Position numbers and translations under genes: made by a program. This document shows, piece by piece, positions 34,165 to 47,900 of a DNA stretch of 64,000 nucleotides. How positions within the stretch are numbered: the first letter of the stretch is position 1; the number at the start of each line of letters is the position of its first letter. The stretch is from Solanum dulcamara (taxonomy: Eukaryota > Streptophyta > Magnoliopsida > Solanales > Solanaceae), in NCBI RefSeq assembly GCF_947179165.1, contig NC_077247.1:49768935-49832934 (forward strand), given 5' to 3'. Below the pieces are notes generated by a model. The model was not told where the DNA came from. It did no database searches and was given only the letters and a program-made list of their open reading frames with translations.

Positions 34165-35830
34165 TCCTTACCTTTTTTTAACATAATTTGTTTGTATATA
34201 TCTTTTAATTTTTTTTGAATAGTCAATTAATTTAACTTATACTACTTTTATATAGTTTTTAAATATATAAATTTAAAAATCACACGCCTGATTTTACTGT
34301 CCTAACTGGAATATATCACATAAATTAAAACTTTCAAAAAATAATAATAATAATAATACTATTCTATCATTTTAAAGCAAACAACCACTAAAGTAGCGTA
34401 GAATTTTACTAGAGAATTTATGGAACTCGAGACAGCTCGTCGGCAAGTGGGGCCTCCTGGAGATAAACTTGGACGCTTTCCTTATTTAATCATTGGACCC
34501 AATTCTCTTTTTTTAGATAAGCTATCTTTAAATTCTGTAGTCCCCCAACAAGAGGACTGATTTTTCGTGTGACAATCAATTGAAAGATCTTTTAATTTAT
34601 TTTTCCCTATCATTAATTCATGTGTTCCAATTTGATTATGACGCTAACTTTTATTTTAAATTAAAAAAAATTGTATAACAATTAAAATGCTTTTTGAATC
34701 TTATAATTGTAAATATTATATATAAATATCGAATATAAGGAGTTACATTAAATATAAAAAGTAGATACATAAATTAATATTGAGGGAGGTATGAGCTTAT
34801 GGCCCACCAACTTTATGCTTTAATGTCTCGAGAAAAATGGTGTTCAATGATGATTTAGCCCCCACATTACAATAACCTCTCGTGACTCAATGAGTCCTAA
34901 TCAGGTTCTATAAAATTGACATCACTAGATTGATGAAACATTGTTGATTAGACTTGATGGTGAAATAGAATAATGCATCAAGTACTAATATCTCTTGCTA
35001 ATCCCAGTTTCGTTTGGGTAATTAGACGTGTCGCGGCAACACATATATTAGCTAAAATATGTTTGTATTTGACTTGTTGTTTAACAAAAAATTGTCTTAG
35101 TTCATGCATCTGTACTGTTGATTCTTCGGGTGATACATCTCCAATTGAATCAAATCAGAAAGTTATTATTTCATCTACCAATAAAAAGTCAAAACTTTTG
35201 AGGACCAATTTTGTCTTTGTTTACCAGAAAGTCATTTATTTCAAACACGATTGACATTTGACGGTGAAACGGAATCTATTGCCAAGTAAGTAATTAATTT
35301 ATGTGAGGAGCTCATTAGAAAAGGGGGATAAATTAATTCATGGTTTTCCTAATTCTTCTTTCACTTCAATTAATAAGATCGAGTTACTTGGCATAAACTC
35401 CTGTTGGTAATTTTCTTGGGATTGCAAAAAAAAATATAATTTGCGCACACATAAACTAATTTTACGGAATATATATCACAACTCATCAATAATATATATT
35501 AGATAATTCTTGTTCATTAAAGATAGAACAGATGAAAATAACCTAATATTTTTATCTATATTTAAATTTAAATATAATATCTTATGATTCTCAACCCAGC
35601 TACGTACATTACACCCTTGCGTGCTAATCCAAACTTGACTTATCAGTACTCTTTGTTAGTTTAGATATTTTCCTCATAAATTTTCTAGGTTTGGCAGTTG
35701 GCACATTTATAAGTGATTTTATCCAGATTTTTATAAGTAGCATTTTTAGTTTGTCAGTGAAACTTTAATTTTAAAATGTAGCTGAAACTGCACAATCAAA
35801 AATTAATAGATGGGTTATATTTGATTGATT
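34165..35830. other. Intergenic, no confident gene
   Basis: AT-rich spacer. The 93-residue frame at 34973-35254 contains VIRRVAATHILAKICL, which faintly resembles the end of a LINE RNase H domain (a basic residue, then AH.LAK). It has no other support. Confidence 0.45.
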
Positions 35831-35837
35831 ACCAAAT

Positions 35838-38098
35838 ACTAATTATAATGGGGAGTATTTATTATAATGTGTCGTTCTGAGACGTACAAATGCGCTGTAA
35901 GTAAAATAACATGACCCCAAACAGTGATTGATAATTTTGTTTTCATTAGTAGAGATTTGACTATCAATTGTAGGCGTTTAATAAATGACTCTGCAAGGCC
36001 ATTTTGAGTATGAACATGAGCAACACGATGTTCAAATTTTATCCCTATTGATAAGCAATAATCATCAAAAGCTTGAGATGTAAATTCTCCAGTACTATCA
36101 AGGCGATTAGCCTTAATTGGATAATCTGGAAATTGCGCCCTTAATCTTATTATTTGTGCCAACAACTTCACAAATGCCAGGTTGCGAGATGATAACAGAC
36201 ACACGTGAGACTATCTAGATGATGCATCTATTAGGATCATAAAATATCTAAATAATCCAGTAGGTGGATAAATATGTTCACATATATCTCCATGTATACG
36301 CTCTAAAAAGCCAGGAGATTCAATGTCAACCTTCAGGGTCGATGGTCTGCAATTAATTTACCTTGATAACAAGCAACACATGAAAATTCATCATTCGTAA
36401 GAATCTTCTGGTTCTTTAACGGATGTCCAATTGAAATTTCAAGAATTCATCTCATCATTATTGATCCAGGATGACCTATCCGATCATGCCATAGCACAAA
36501 TGTATTTAGATCCATAAACTTTTGATTACGATCAAATGTACTTCAATTCCACTATTTTTTGCATAATATAGGTCAGACGACAAAGTTGGTAATTTCAACA
36601 AAATATATTTCTAGCCCGAGACACTCTTGGTTATACAAAGATATTCAGTATTCATTTCATTTAGTGTCTCAATATGATATCCATTTCTGCGAATATCATT
36701 AAAAGTTAACAAGTTTCTCGAGGATTTAGAAGAAAATAGTGCATCTTTTATACAATTTTTGTCCCTTAGGTAGAAATACAGTAGCTCTTTCAGAGCCTTC
36801 AATCATTTTTGAATTACCAAAAATTGTAGTAGCATTTGCTTTTCTTCTAAGCAAGTTGAAAAAATATTTCTCGTCTTTAAAAATGGCATGAGTTGTTCCA
36901 CTGTCAATTACACAAATATCCTCCTAATTGATCATTGATCCAAACAAAATTTGAGACATATCCATATTTTTCTTCAAAAAAATAAATAAAGTAAATATTA
37001 TAATTAAAATATGGCTCATTACACAAATTTTATTTATTTACATGGACTAGAAAAAATACAAAAATAATATTAAGTACAGACAAATAAAAAGGGAGATAAT
37101 TTAAATATTGTCGAGGTTATCAATATTCATATTTTCTTCTAAGAAATTAAAGAAATTAGTTACATCCATGTGCATAGGCTCAATATTATCTGCAGAGATA
37201 AAATTTATCTTTGAATTATTTTCTACCCTCTTCAAGAATGCATAATATAGTTGAACCAGACGTTTTGATGACCGGCAAGTCCGTGACCAGTGCCTCATAC
37301 CTCCACATCTATGACATATACTTTCAATTTTTCTTTGGTAAAACTTCTGGCTTTTCACTCTTTTTTGTACTGCCGATTATTTCTCGGTGCCAGCCGAGCA
37401 TCATGATTATAGTTTCTTCTTCGATCATGACCACGACCACGACTAGGGCCATGACCTCTTTCTTGTTGGTTATAGTTTGTCTGATTCACTTCTGGGAGTG
37501 GCAAAGAACCAACGGGCCAGAATATTTTTTATAATATTTTTCGCGATATTGCTGCTGCAGGAGCATATTCGCGGGTGGAAATGTGGAGTATGTCTTTTCA
37601 AGTTTATCTTGCTCAGTGATTTTTTCTCCGCATAAATTTAACTAAGCCATAATTCTAAACAAGACAGAATTATATTTAGTCATATTTTTGAAATTCATTA
37701 ATCTCAGATTTAGCTAATTATGATGTGCTTGTGGAAGAATGACCAACTTTAGGTGGTTATATCTTTCTTTTAAAATTTTTTCACAGTTTAAGGAGATCTT
37801 TTAATATGAGATATTGTAATTTTAACCTCTTGTCAAGATGGTGGTGAAAAAATATCATGGCTTTGGCACGATCTTGACGAGATGCCGTATTGTCATCTTT
37901 GATAGTGTCTGCCAGACCTATCGATTCTAGATGTATTTCAACATTTAGTGTCCATGATGAGTAGCATTTTCCAGAAATATCAAGAGCAACAAATTCAAGT
38001 TTTGAGATATTAGACATTTTAGGAAAATAATTTTTTTACCCCTTTTGTTATCTTCTTAAAAATATAGCTCAAAGCAATAGAGGCTCGTGTTGATAACG
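35838..38098 (-). mobile_element. Truncated Ty1/copia retrotransposon (gag to integrase)
   Basis: On the minus strand, directly after an LTR, a gag start reads MSNISKLEFVALDISGKCYSSW (UBN2-type, 38017-37781). A CCHC knuckle CHRCGGMRHWSRTC follows in the 37358-37101 frame. Then come protease/pre-integrase remnants (36960-36600) and an integrase core fragment (36204-35839), with LDSTGEFTSQAF and an HTQNGLAESFIKR block carrying the second catalytic acidic residues. Sequence then stops: RT, RNase H and the 3' LTR are missing. Frames are broken in several places. The part of gag between the start and the knuckle is only partly readable. Confidence 0.9.
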
Positions 38099-38318
38099 TG
38101 TTATAAAATAAACTAACTTAGCAAAATAAGAAAATAAGAAAGAGAGATTAATAAAAGAGAGAAGCAGAAGAGAAATATTTGTATTTGTATTCTTCCGTGT
38201 GTGTGTTTTACATTGTAGAATATGACATATTTATAGTCATAGTTAGGAAGACAAAAGAATGTGGGTAGGAAAAAAGTAGAATAAGATTGAAAGGGACATC
38301 CACAATTATTTTTCAACA
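38099..38318 (-). repeat. 5' LTR of the truncated copia element
   Basis: A 220-bp block with TG..CA ends (on the + strand tgttataaaat...ttttcaaca), next to a primer-site-like cgttatcaacacgagcc on the minus strand. It contains a TATA-like atatttatagtc region. Only one LTR remains, so no internal age comparison or target-duplication check is possible. Confidence 0.75.
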
Positions 38319-38336
38319 TAAAGTTAGATAATTTTA

Positions 38337-38590
38337 GCCTGTTTGAATTGACTTACTTTTAAGCAGCTTATAAGTTGAAAACTGCTTATAAGTTTTAAAA
38401 AAAAAGAAGTGCAAGCCAACTTTTTTTTTGACTTATAAGCTTTTTTCAACTTATAAACTGCTTAAAATAAGTTCATCCAAATAAATTCAACTATTTATTG
38501 GGGCTTATTTTAAGCACAAAATGATTTTAAGTTGGCCAGTCAAACACTAAAAAAAACTGAAAACAGCTTATAAGCAGATTCAAATAGCCT
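38337..38590. mobile_element. hAT-type MITE
   Basis: The ends are inverted: the left reads gcctgtttgaattgactta; the right, reverse complemented, reads ggctatttgaatctgctta. Repeated cttataag-type blocks occur throughout. The style matches a hAT MITE family common in Solanaceae, and other likely copies are at 7.65 and 45.0 kb. A matching 8-bp duplication was not seen. Confidence 0.65.
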
Positions 38591-40590
38591 CTTTGTCATA
38601 TTTGATATTTAAAGATGACATCTGCCACTTGTCGACCAAGAAGGAGCCTTTTGTCCCCCTGTAGTAGCATCAAAAAAGAAGAGAAGACTGAGTCATTGTC
38701 CTTACTAAGGGATTTCTCCGTGTATCATCCGTAGCAAAATTATGAATAGCAATTCCAATCATGTTTAATTGAAAGGTAGCGCGATATATTGCAATTGTGA
38801 AAAGAAAGTAAAATTGCATGAAAAAGAGCACTCCAAAGTGGAGTGGTATGTTTGTTTCAATCTTAATTACAGATCTTGGATTTGAGTTTTGAATATAAAA
38901 AAAATCTTATTGGAAGCGTTACTCTCAAATGAACCTTGTAATGTGCGATACAAATTAATTAGATCTCCACTAACTCCGAATACCTGGTGGAAAAATTAAA
39001 AAAAATATTAAAAATGTAGATGTAGGTATATATATATATACACTCATGCCACCTAACAAGTATAAATATGTGTACCTTATTATTGTCGTCCTTTACCATC
39101 AAAGCAGTGCACATGGATGCCCTTAAATTCTCAGCCTGCTACCTATTCCTAATTTAGCACAAATTGCCGACGTGGATTTCGAACTCATCATGTGATTTGG
39201 ATTTCCCATATGCTGCCACGTGGCGTTTTTCCTTTTTCTTTTTTCTAGTAATGCCGACATATATTCAGAAATGCTGTTTCTGCTGTTACCTCAAAATACA
39301 GTACTCTTGATCTTTTCTCTCTCTCTCTCTCTTTTTTTTTAAATATAAATTAAGTTTTGTCCCCCCAAGTTGTTGCATATTTGGGTCCAATTCCAGAAAT
39401 TTATCATGTGCCCTGTTCCTGACTCAAATATCAGAATCAAAAAATGAGAAATTAAAGACATGAAATTATTTATTGAATAATATAAAATCACGGCAAGACT
39501 TGGAAGAATGAGAGCCAAATAAAATGAACCATGGTTTGTGATAAGAAATAGTAAAATAGTTTCTGGAAGTTCTCCAAAATATGAAAAGTTGGAGGACTTT
39601 GTACCATCCATTCCGGTGTGGTTGAATTCTGTTCAACAGCCATTGCTATTCTTTTTACTATGTCTAAAATGGGATCGCGAAGACAGCCCACCACTAAAAC
39701 TTGCTTTGCTCTCGCTCGGCTCGCTCCCACTAACTTATTTATATTGCTAGTGTAATAGCACAATACAGAAAAGATATAGATTATCATTCATACAAATATT
39801 GGATTAATAAACTGAAAAATAAGATAAATTATATCCTATAACATGTTAAAGATACTCATGGTTAAAATCGAACACACATATTTATGAAATACAAATTACA
39901 TCAAAATAGTCAAAATCTATGCACGTTCCTGTTATAGAAGTTTTTTTTTTTTTGACCCTTATCTTATATATTGATTAACAAATAAACAATGAGGGGACAT
40001 AAATCAAAACCTCAAGGAACAACTTCGAACATTATTCACAAAAAATGTGCAAGTACATGAAAGTATGAGAAAGAATCTTTTCACAAGAACTTGAGAAATT
40101 AAGAGAAGAAGACATGATAGATTTCTATAAAGTTTTCGTAGAGAAGTTACGAGAGTTTCTTCTGAACTTTTTATCACTCTTAAGTGATATAATGATCGGG
40201 AGACTCTGATCCTAACATTGTGTCTCTTTTTTTATTTATAATTTAAATATATAATTTATTTATTTAATATGAGTCCAAATTAACCCACATGAATGACCCA
40301 TTCAATTTTCTTGAGATACATAAGTGTAAAAATTATTTATCTTATTTGTAAAGCCAATTTAGATATTATTTGGTTGATCAATTATGCCAAATGGAAATGA
40401 TTGGTATCTTGATTATTATTAATAATAATTGTAACGTCTTGTTACATATGAGTGATGTGAAAGCAAAAGTTTTTTTGTTTTATTGTTTTTTTTTTAAAAA
40501 AAAAAGGGGATTTGCCCCTTTCCTACCCATGCTAAAAACCCTTTCAAGCAACAGTAAAATGGCAAGAAATGGAAAGAATGGACACTTATT
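38591..40590. other. Intergenic, no gene seen
   Basis: AT-rich spacer with a CT run at about 39315-39330. The reverse-strand frames at 39339 and 39488 have no recognisable domain. Confidence 0.5.
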
Positions 40591-40592
40591 TA

Positions 40593-41453
40593 GGGCCCAT
40601 TTGGCCATTCGGTATAAAATTATGATATAAAATTATGATATAAAATTATGAGGTAAAGTTGAAGTTTTATTTAGAAATACGAATTTTTTATGTTGCATAT
40701 TTTTTCATAAACATAAAAACTTCATAAGTTGTAAAACTATCAAAATTGTCCCAATTGTTTATACAATCTTATCACATATACAAAAGTTTAAAAAATTGCA
40801 TTATACATTATCACAAAGTTATTCCAAAAAATACAATATTTATTGATCAAATCTTAATTAATTCAATAAAAAATTAAATTGAACATAAGTTGTAGTGTTC
40901 AAGTTGTTAGTAGTTAATGAAATTATTTTTGCAATTAATGCCACACACCATAGTGATTAATCTTCTTCGCTCAATATAATGATGGAATTTTTTTATTATT
41001 AAACATTGATTTGAATGAAGTAGTAATGAATTTGATCAAAAATAATGAATTTGGTGAATATAAATGGTAAACTAAGAATTGATTTGAAGTAAAAATAAAT
41101 TTTATATTGAAGAGAATAATCGTTATATGAAATATAAATATGAAATATAAACGGTTTTAAAAGTAATGATATGAATTATAAATTTTATTTATATATGAAC
41201 AAATGGCTAGTAGATATATATAAATTAAATATGAGTTATTTTTACAAAATATAAACTTGTGAGTTAATTTTTATATTTGAAAAATCTCATATCATGATTT
41301 GAAATTCCCAAATCATGATTTTTAGTGAATTTGAGATTTCATCTCATGACATGAAATCATGAGATGAAATCAACATAAAATCGCATATCCAAAGGATGAT
41401 TTCATCTCATTATTTCATATCATAATATAAAATCAGACGGTCAAAACACCCTA
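40593..41453. mobile_element. hAT-like non-autonomous element
   Basis: The left end reads gggcccatttggccattcgg, followed by repeats of ataaaattatgat. The right end, reverse complemented, reads gggtgttttgaccgtctg, followed by attttatattatgatatg. Inverted similarity continues through catctcatgat-type blocks. The flanks (cttattta / acttaaaa) only partly agree, so the target duplication has decayed. There is no coding capacity. Confidence 0.6.
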
Positions 41454-41605
41454 CTTAAAAAGGTAAAACGTATTCTCTGATTGAATTGTGAGCCGCGTGT
41501 TCTTCTCTTATACATAAACATTCAATCCTTTACTACCAATTACCATGCCATTGATTTTTTTTTCCTTATAAGTTTTTATATTTCCAATTATGTCCTTCTT
41601 TTCAC

Positions 41606-41615
41606 TATAAAAATA
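41606..41615 (+). promoter_or_regulatory. Possible TATA box of the GA2ox gene
   Basis: tataaaaata lies about 390 bp upstream of the proposed start codon. It precedes a pyrimidine-rich leader that ends in a good donor (ctg|gtacgt, about 41690); an acceptor candidate (tgtacag) lies before 41928. This would give a 5' UTR intron. The assignment is inference. Confidence 0.4.
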
Positions 41616-41996
41616 TCCAATCTTTCTCGACTGCACATGCACTTAGCCACCTCCACTTCTCAATTTCTTCTTTGTTTTCCATACTCTGGTACGTCACCAC
41701 CTTCTTCTTATTTTTGTTTCCTAAACTATACTATATATTTACAAATTTAGATAATAAAATTCTTTATAGTTACAAGATTCTTATACTCTCTTTTCTGCAT
41801 TGCCATGCAAGTAGCTAGCTAGTTACTTCCCTCCTCCTCCTCCTTCGTCTTCTTCCCCTCTAATTAATCGCTGATCTTTATATGCTTGTTTTGTATTTTT
41901 TTTTTAAAATTTTGTTACATGTACAGGACATTAAATATACTACTATTAATTAGCTCAAGGCATATATATTGCTCCTTTAGCTTGGAAGGAAAAATA

Positions 41997-44900
41997 ATGG
42001 TGAAGTCTACAAACTTCTCAAAGCAGCCAAACCAAGTAAGAAACAATGATTGATTACACCAAACTTCATACTTCTCCTAAATCCTTTTTGCTTCCGTTTA
42101 AATTCTGAGTTTGATTATGAATGAAAACTTTCTCTAAAAAGAAGAATAAAGCCAAGGGATTTTTTTCTGATCAAGCTAGCTATCAAGTTGTAGCTTCTTG
42201 GACATATTTTAGTGCAAGATTCTGTTACTGTATAAAAACTATTGTAGTATGTTTCTTTTAGTATACACTGCTAAAAACAATGGTTTTTCTCATCGTGAAT
42301 CAATAGGCAATTTATGATATATATATATATAGAGAGAGAGAACATGATGTTGTCACTTATTTTCTACGGAACTAGCTTACTGGGAAATGCATGGTGAGAA
42401 AATATATTTTTATTGAAATAGTGAGAAATTTCCTAATTTTTTCGTATAAAAACATTACTACTATTTTTGATATTATTAATAATTCAATCAAAATATATGT
42501 GAAAATAATCACTGAATATTTTTTAGTGAAAAATTTCAACGAGAGTACAATGATAGTTTTCTTCGTAGTCTAATTTATAATCATTCAAAATTTGCAATTG
42601 TTAGCTTTCGAATGACACCCGGCTAATTCGATCCCAAGAGGAGAGCTTTTACTTGAGATATGATCATATGACTTGTGTCCTATAGTAGTATTTAAACATA
42701 ATTTTATTTAACAAGAAGTAATTCGTTCATTGAAAATCTATATATATATGCTTTGACCAAGCTAGTATTTCTATAATTATTTTCTTCTGATCGAACTTGC
42801 ATAGTCGACACATAAATAATATAATGTGTTAGTACTGATAGTACAAGTCAATTAAACTGGGAAATGAAAATACAATGACTAGTAAATGTACTTTCCTGCA
42901 CCTCCTCAGCTTATGTACGATAAAGGATCTGTTTGAATCTCTACCACATTTTAAAGGGGAGCTTTACAAATGTACCTATGCACTAACAAGCAAAATTTAA
43001 TTAGCTACCATTTGGTTATAAATTTTTAACTAGTTTTACCAAGTTATATTTTGATGAAATTTTATCATGTGTTTGGTCATAGATTTTGAGAGAAATATTT
43101 GATTTTTTTAAAAAAATTATTTATATCCATAAGCTCTAAAAATATATATGATTTACTCATAAATTTGTATTATTATTTTATAATGAACATGATTTTTAAA
43201 ATAATAATATTATAACATAATTGATGACAATCAACAACAACAACAAAAATAATAACATGAGCAAGAGCAGTACAATAACTATATACTCAAACTTGTCATT
43301 GATCCATGATAAATTATAACCCATTAAAAATAAGTTGTTCTTTTTTAATGAAGTTGGTTGTAGATAAATATTAATTAGGTCTAATAGATATTTGGTGTTT
43401 TATTACCAAAAAAAAAAAAATATTTGATGTTTTTATAAAATATAAAAATTTAGAATGATTTTTTTAATTTTTCAAAATTCCCAAATATTAGAATTGGGTC
43501 CAAATTTTAATTTTTTCTAAAACTTAGGAACTCAAGATGTTTGACAAATAATGATAAGTTAAATAGCTAAACAACAATTCACAATTTTTTTCCAAAAATA
43601 TTTGTGAGACACCTTAGATTCATTGATCAGTACTATATTGTATATATTATTTGTGAATCATGTTGGGCCAGATCACCCTAGCTGGTTACTCAAGAGTTGT
43701 CCTAATTAATAATGAACACGTCTTTTTTTAAAAAATCTAAAGTAAATATTAGCCCCTACCTACCTAACTTCCTACTATTCCGATTCCTTTCAATTCTCTT
43801 TCAGATCATAACAGGCTTTTAAAGCATTGGGAATTAAGTGAGCATTCTATGGGAAAGAAAACTTTTAAAACATAAAACATGTTTGTACACATGAATTGTT
43901 TGTGGAAAATCATGTAAATCAATTTTATATCACATGCTTGAAGAATCTTAAATAATTTAAAATTAAACAAGCCTAGGTTAATTTTAATATAATACAAATG
44001 GGTCCCTGTTACGCTGTGTTGGTCGGTAGCTGCTATATTTGTCTCCACAGTCATTGATAAAACATCAATCACCTAAGAAATATTAAATCAGAAACTTCAC
44101 TAGTAATATATATATAGCATGGCCTTTAATTTTTATTTTCCTCTTCTATTTTACTGATTACCAAAAGTTGTAAAGATTAGTGGCGAAAGCGGGAAAAGAA
44201 AGAGAAAAGAGAAGTATCAGAATCTTTTGAACTTTTTTCCGGTATCTCATCCAAATGTTTAAAGAAACCATACTTTTACTATTATTATTATTTTTCATTT
44301 TTCAGAAAAGAAGCAGTGAAGAATCGGCTGATCCTCCTTTTGAAGAAACATATAAGAAACTTTTTGATGAGATAAGAATTGGAAAGGGGGCTTCAAAAAT
44401 AAACTATCAAAACCTGTTTGTTGTGGAAGAATGGGAGTTGCCTTTGATAGATCTTGAGTTACTAAAGGGAAGAGAATTTGAGAGAGAAGAATGCAAGAGA
44501 AAGATAGGAGAAGCTTCAGAAGAATTGGGATTTTTTCAAGTTGTGAACCATGGAATCTCAAAGGAAGTATTGTCGAAAATGAGGAAGGAACAAATGAAGA
44601 TTTTCAAGAAGCCATTTGATGAGAAAATGAATATTGACAAGGAACTAAATTTCTCGCCAGGGAGTTACCGGTGGGGAACTCCTTCAGCTACTTGCCTTCA
44701 ACAACTTTCTTGGTCCGAAGCATTCCATGTACCTCTCACTGATATCTCCAATTCAACTCATCATCCTACTACCCTCAGGTTCTAATTATATATACAAACT
44801 CAACTATAATTGATTTTTTACATCACTAACAATTATTAATTTTCGGGTCAACAGATTTGGATTGGTTAAACCGTACTCCCTCCGTCCAAACCGTACTACT

Positions 44901-47900
44901 ATTTAATGAAAATATATCTTTTTTCAAAGAGTTGAGTGATTTTTTTTAAAAGACTATATTTAAACTAAAAACAGAGGAAGTTATGAGCCCGTTTGGATTG
45001 ACTTTAAGTTGGTCAAAACTAACTTAAAGGTATTTTTTAGTTTTTACTTAATGCTAACTTTAAGTCATAAAGTTCTTAAACTCAATCAAAACTGAAAAGT
45101 TAGAATTTTTAACTTTTTTTTTCCTAGTGCTTAAAGCCATTTTGTTTGACCATGGAAATTACTTTTATATCCGTTATATTTTAACTAAATTCTCAAACTA
45201 CCCTTTTTATTCTTTTAATCCTAAAATTCAAACATTTATTTTCAACATAAGTACTTTTATCCAAACACTCTACTGCTTATTTATAAAAATAATTTTCAGC
45301 ACTTTAAATTCTAAAATCACTTGTATATCTAAAAGTTATTTTTTTTAAGCCTATCAGGCTCTATAACGTGTCTGAGTAGTTGGCTGTCGATAATGTTCAA
45401 AAGTAGATATAGAATTGACAGGATTTTAAATTTGGGATCTGCCGACTTAGAGAATCTTGTTTTGGACAGATGATGACGTTAATCATCCAGGTCGAATAGT
45501 ATATAAGCTGTTTTAAGTTAAACATGGCTAATTATTTTTTGAGACTTATTTTAAACATAAAATAATTTTAAGTTGATCAGCTAAATACTTTAAAAAATTG
45601 AAAATTCGGCTCCAAATCATTACTCTCTCTGTCCCATCTTAGCTATCATGTTGCGCTTTTCGAAAGTTAAACTATATGAATTTTGACTAACATTTTAAAA
45701 TATTTTTTTTATCATATTGATATGAAAAAAATTATAACTTATAGTACTTTTCGTATAATTTTTAAATATCTAATTTTTTATTTTATAATATTGAGTTAAA
45801 GTAATATAATTTAACATTAAAAATTAGTCAAATTAATTTTCGAAATGTGCAACATGAGAACTAAAATGGAACATAGAGTATTATTATTACTTTCTTGTGT
45901 TTAGGAGAGGAGGACACGTGGCCCATTCAAATTAAAGTCTGTTCAAAGTCTTGTTCGACCAGAGAATAAGTAGTTCTATGATTAATTTGAACATAGAAAA
46001 TGAGGTTAGATGATAACCATACAGCAACTTGTCTGTGGTCAACCACGAATTATGATGCAGCCAACAAGGATTATCTTATAGTTCAATTTTCGTGAAATAA
46101 TTATGTGTTGCGGTTGAAGGGGAGTTGTCATGTAATTGCTAAATTGTCTTACTAATTATAGATAATTTTTTTTAAAAATAAATTTTCTGAATTTTATGAT
46201 CTTAAATTTAAAATATTTATAATTAATGTACCAAAATACATTTTAAATTTAGCAAAGTGAACATGCCAAATAGGACATTGGAATTAAAGTCTATTACCAA
46301 ATATACAAAAGTAATATTTTTTTTAAACAAACCAAAAAAAATAAAACTGAAATACATAAGTTGAATCAGAAATAACGAGTCTTCCTTGATTTAAGCAGTT
46401 TCTCTAAACATGTTTTTATTCACTGATTGAAATTTTATTTATTTATATTTTAAAAAGCCATCTCCAGTAGGAAAAGAAATTATTTGTTTTATTCAAAAGG
46501 TATCTTCATTCTTCTTTTGTGCTTACATATTAACCCACCCAATTCATCAAATCAAAGAGTAAAAAGGACAAGGCGTTGTCTCATCAAAAGATCCTAACTA
46601 TAGTGAAACATTCACAGTGCATATATTTCCCGGTCGCAAAATCTGAGACACACATTTGGAGGCTGGGGTTTGGACTTACCGTTATACGTATGTAATAATT
46701 TTTACATGGTCAATGTATGTATAAACAGTTGATTCTAATCCTTGAATCTCTTTCTTAAATTACATTTTTTGATGAACTCAGTTCTACAATGGAACAGTTT
46801 GCAACATCAGTATCTGAATTAGCACATAATTTAGCAAGAATTTTATCGGAGAGAATGGGATATAAGTCGAAATATTTCAGAGAAACATGTTTGCCACACA
46901 CTTGTTACGTTCGAATGAATCGATATCCAGCATGCCCTATTTCTCCACAAGTGTTTGGATTAATGCCACACACTGATAGTGATTTCCTCACAATATTGCA
47001 TCAAGATGAGATTGGAGGGTTGCAGTTAGTAAGAGATGGGAAATGGATCTCTGTTAAGCCTAACCCTGAAGCACTTATTATCAACATTGGAGATTTGTTT
47101 CAGGTAATTATATATTCATTAACAATCTCTTTAATTACATGCTCTGACTCATTTTGATCACTTATCAAGCTATAACAATTAACATATCACTCGGAATGAA
47201 ATGATCAATTAATACATTATGTAACGAGTTCAGATGTTGAAGATATTGCTTAAAAAGTTTTGTTTAAAGCCTTAAAAGTAAGTGTTGAAAAGCATTTTCA
47301 GGGGTTAGAGGTTGATTTTATAAATAAGCAGTTACTTGTTTGGATAGAATTATTGAAACTGGTAATAAACAAAGTTACTGCATTTGGCAAAAATAAAAAT
47401 GTTGACAAGTAATACACCTTTTATATATGTTAAAAGGACTAAAATGTCGTTAAAGCTATTTATAAAAAGTATAAATCTACGAATGTCTTTTTATGTTAAA
47501 AAATGTGAATGGTGAAGATAGAATAGAGAAATAATTAGAAGTTATGTTTTAGAAAGAGCCTTTTGAAGATTACAAAAAAAATTAGGGATAAATTCATAAA
47601 ATTTTGATTAAATCAAAAGCGCTTACAAGTTGTAAAAACATAAGTTAGAAATGACCAATTTATGGCCCGATATTACCAAATGTGTAGATAACCATCAACT
47701 TATAAGCTTAATCAAACATCCTCTTAGTAAGTATTTGATGATCGACTTAGAATAAATGGTAAATAACATGTCATAATATAATCATATTGTAGTATCAGTG
47801 TATATAACTTAAATCCTACGAGAAAATATTCACTCTAAATGAAGTATTAATGTCTGATGATGCAGGCTTTGAGCAATGGTGTTTATAAAAGTGTTGAGCA

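Noticed and set aside
34973..35254. Possible LINE RNase H tail (RVAATHILAK)
   Set aside because: The resemblance is limited to one short motif, with no neighbouring LINE sequence or catalytic residues.
39488..39787. 99-residue minus-strand frame
   Set aside because: Some stretches look peptide-like, but no domain, splice context or codon signal supports it.
44255..44305. Hydrophobic leader MFKETILLLLL at the front of the GA2ox exon
   Set aside because: The T-rich tract ending TTTTTCAG is a typical 3' splice site; GA2ox enzymes are soluble and lack such leaders.
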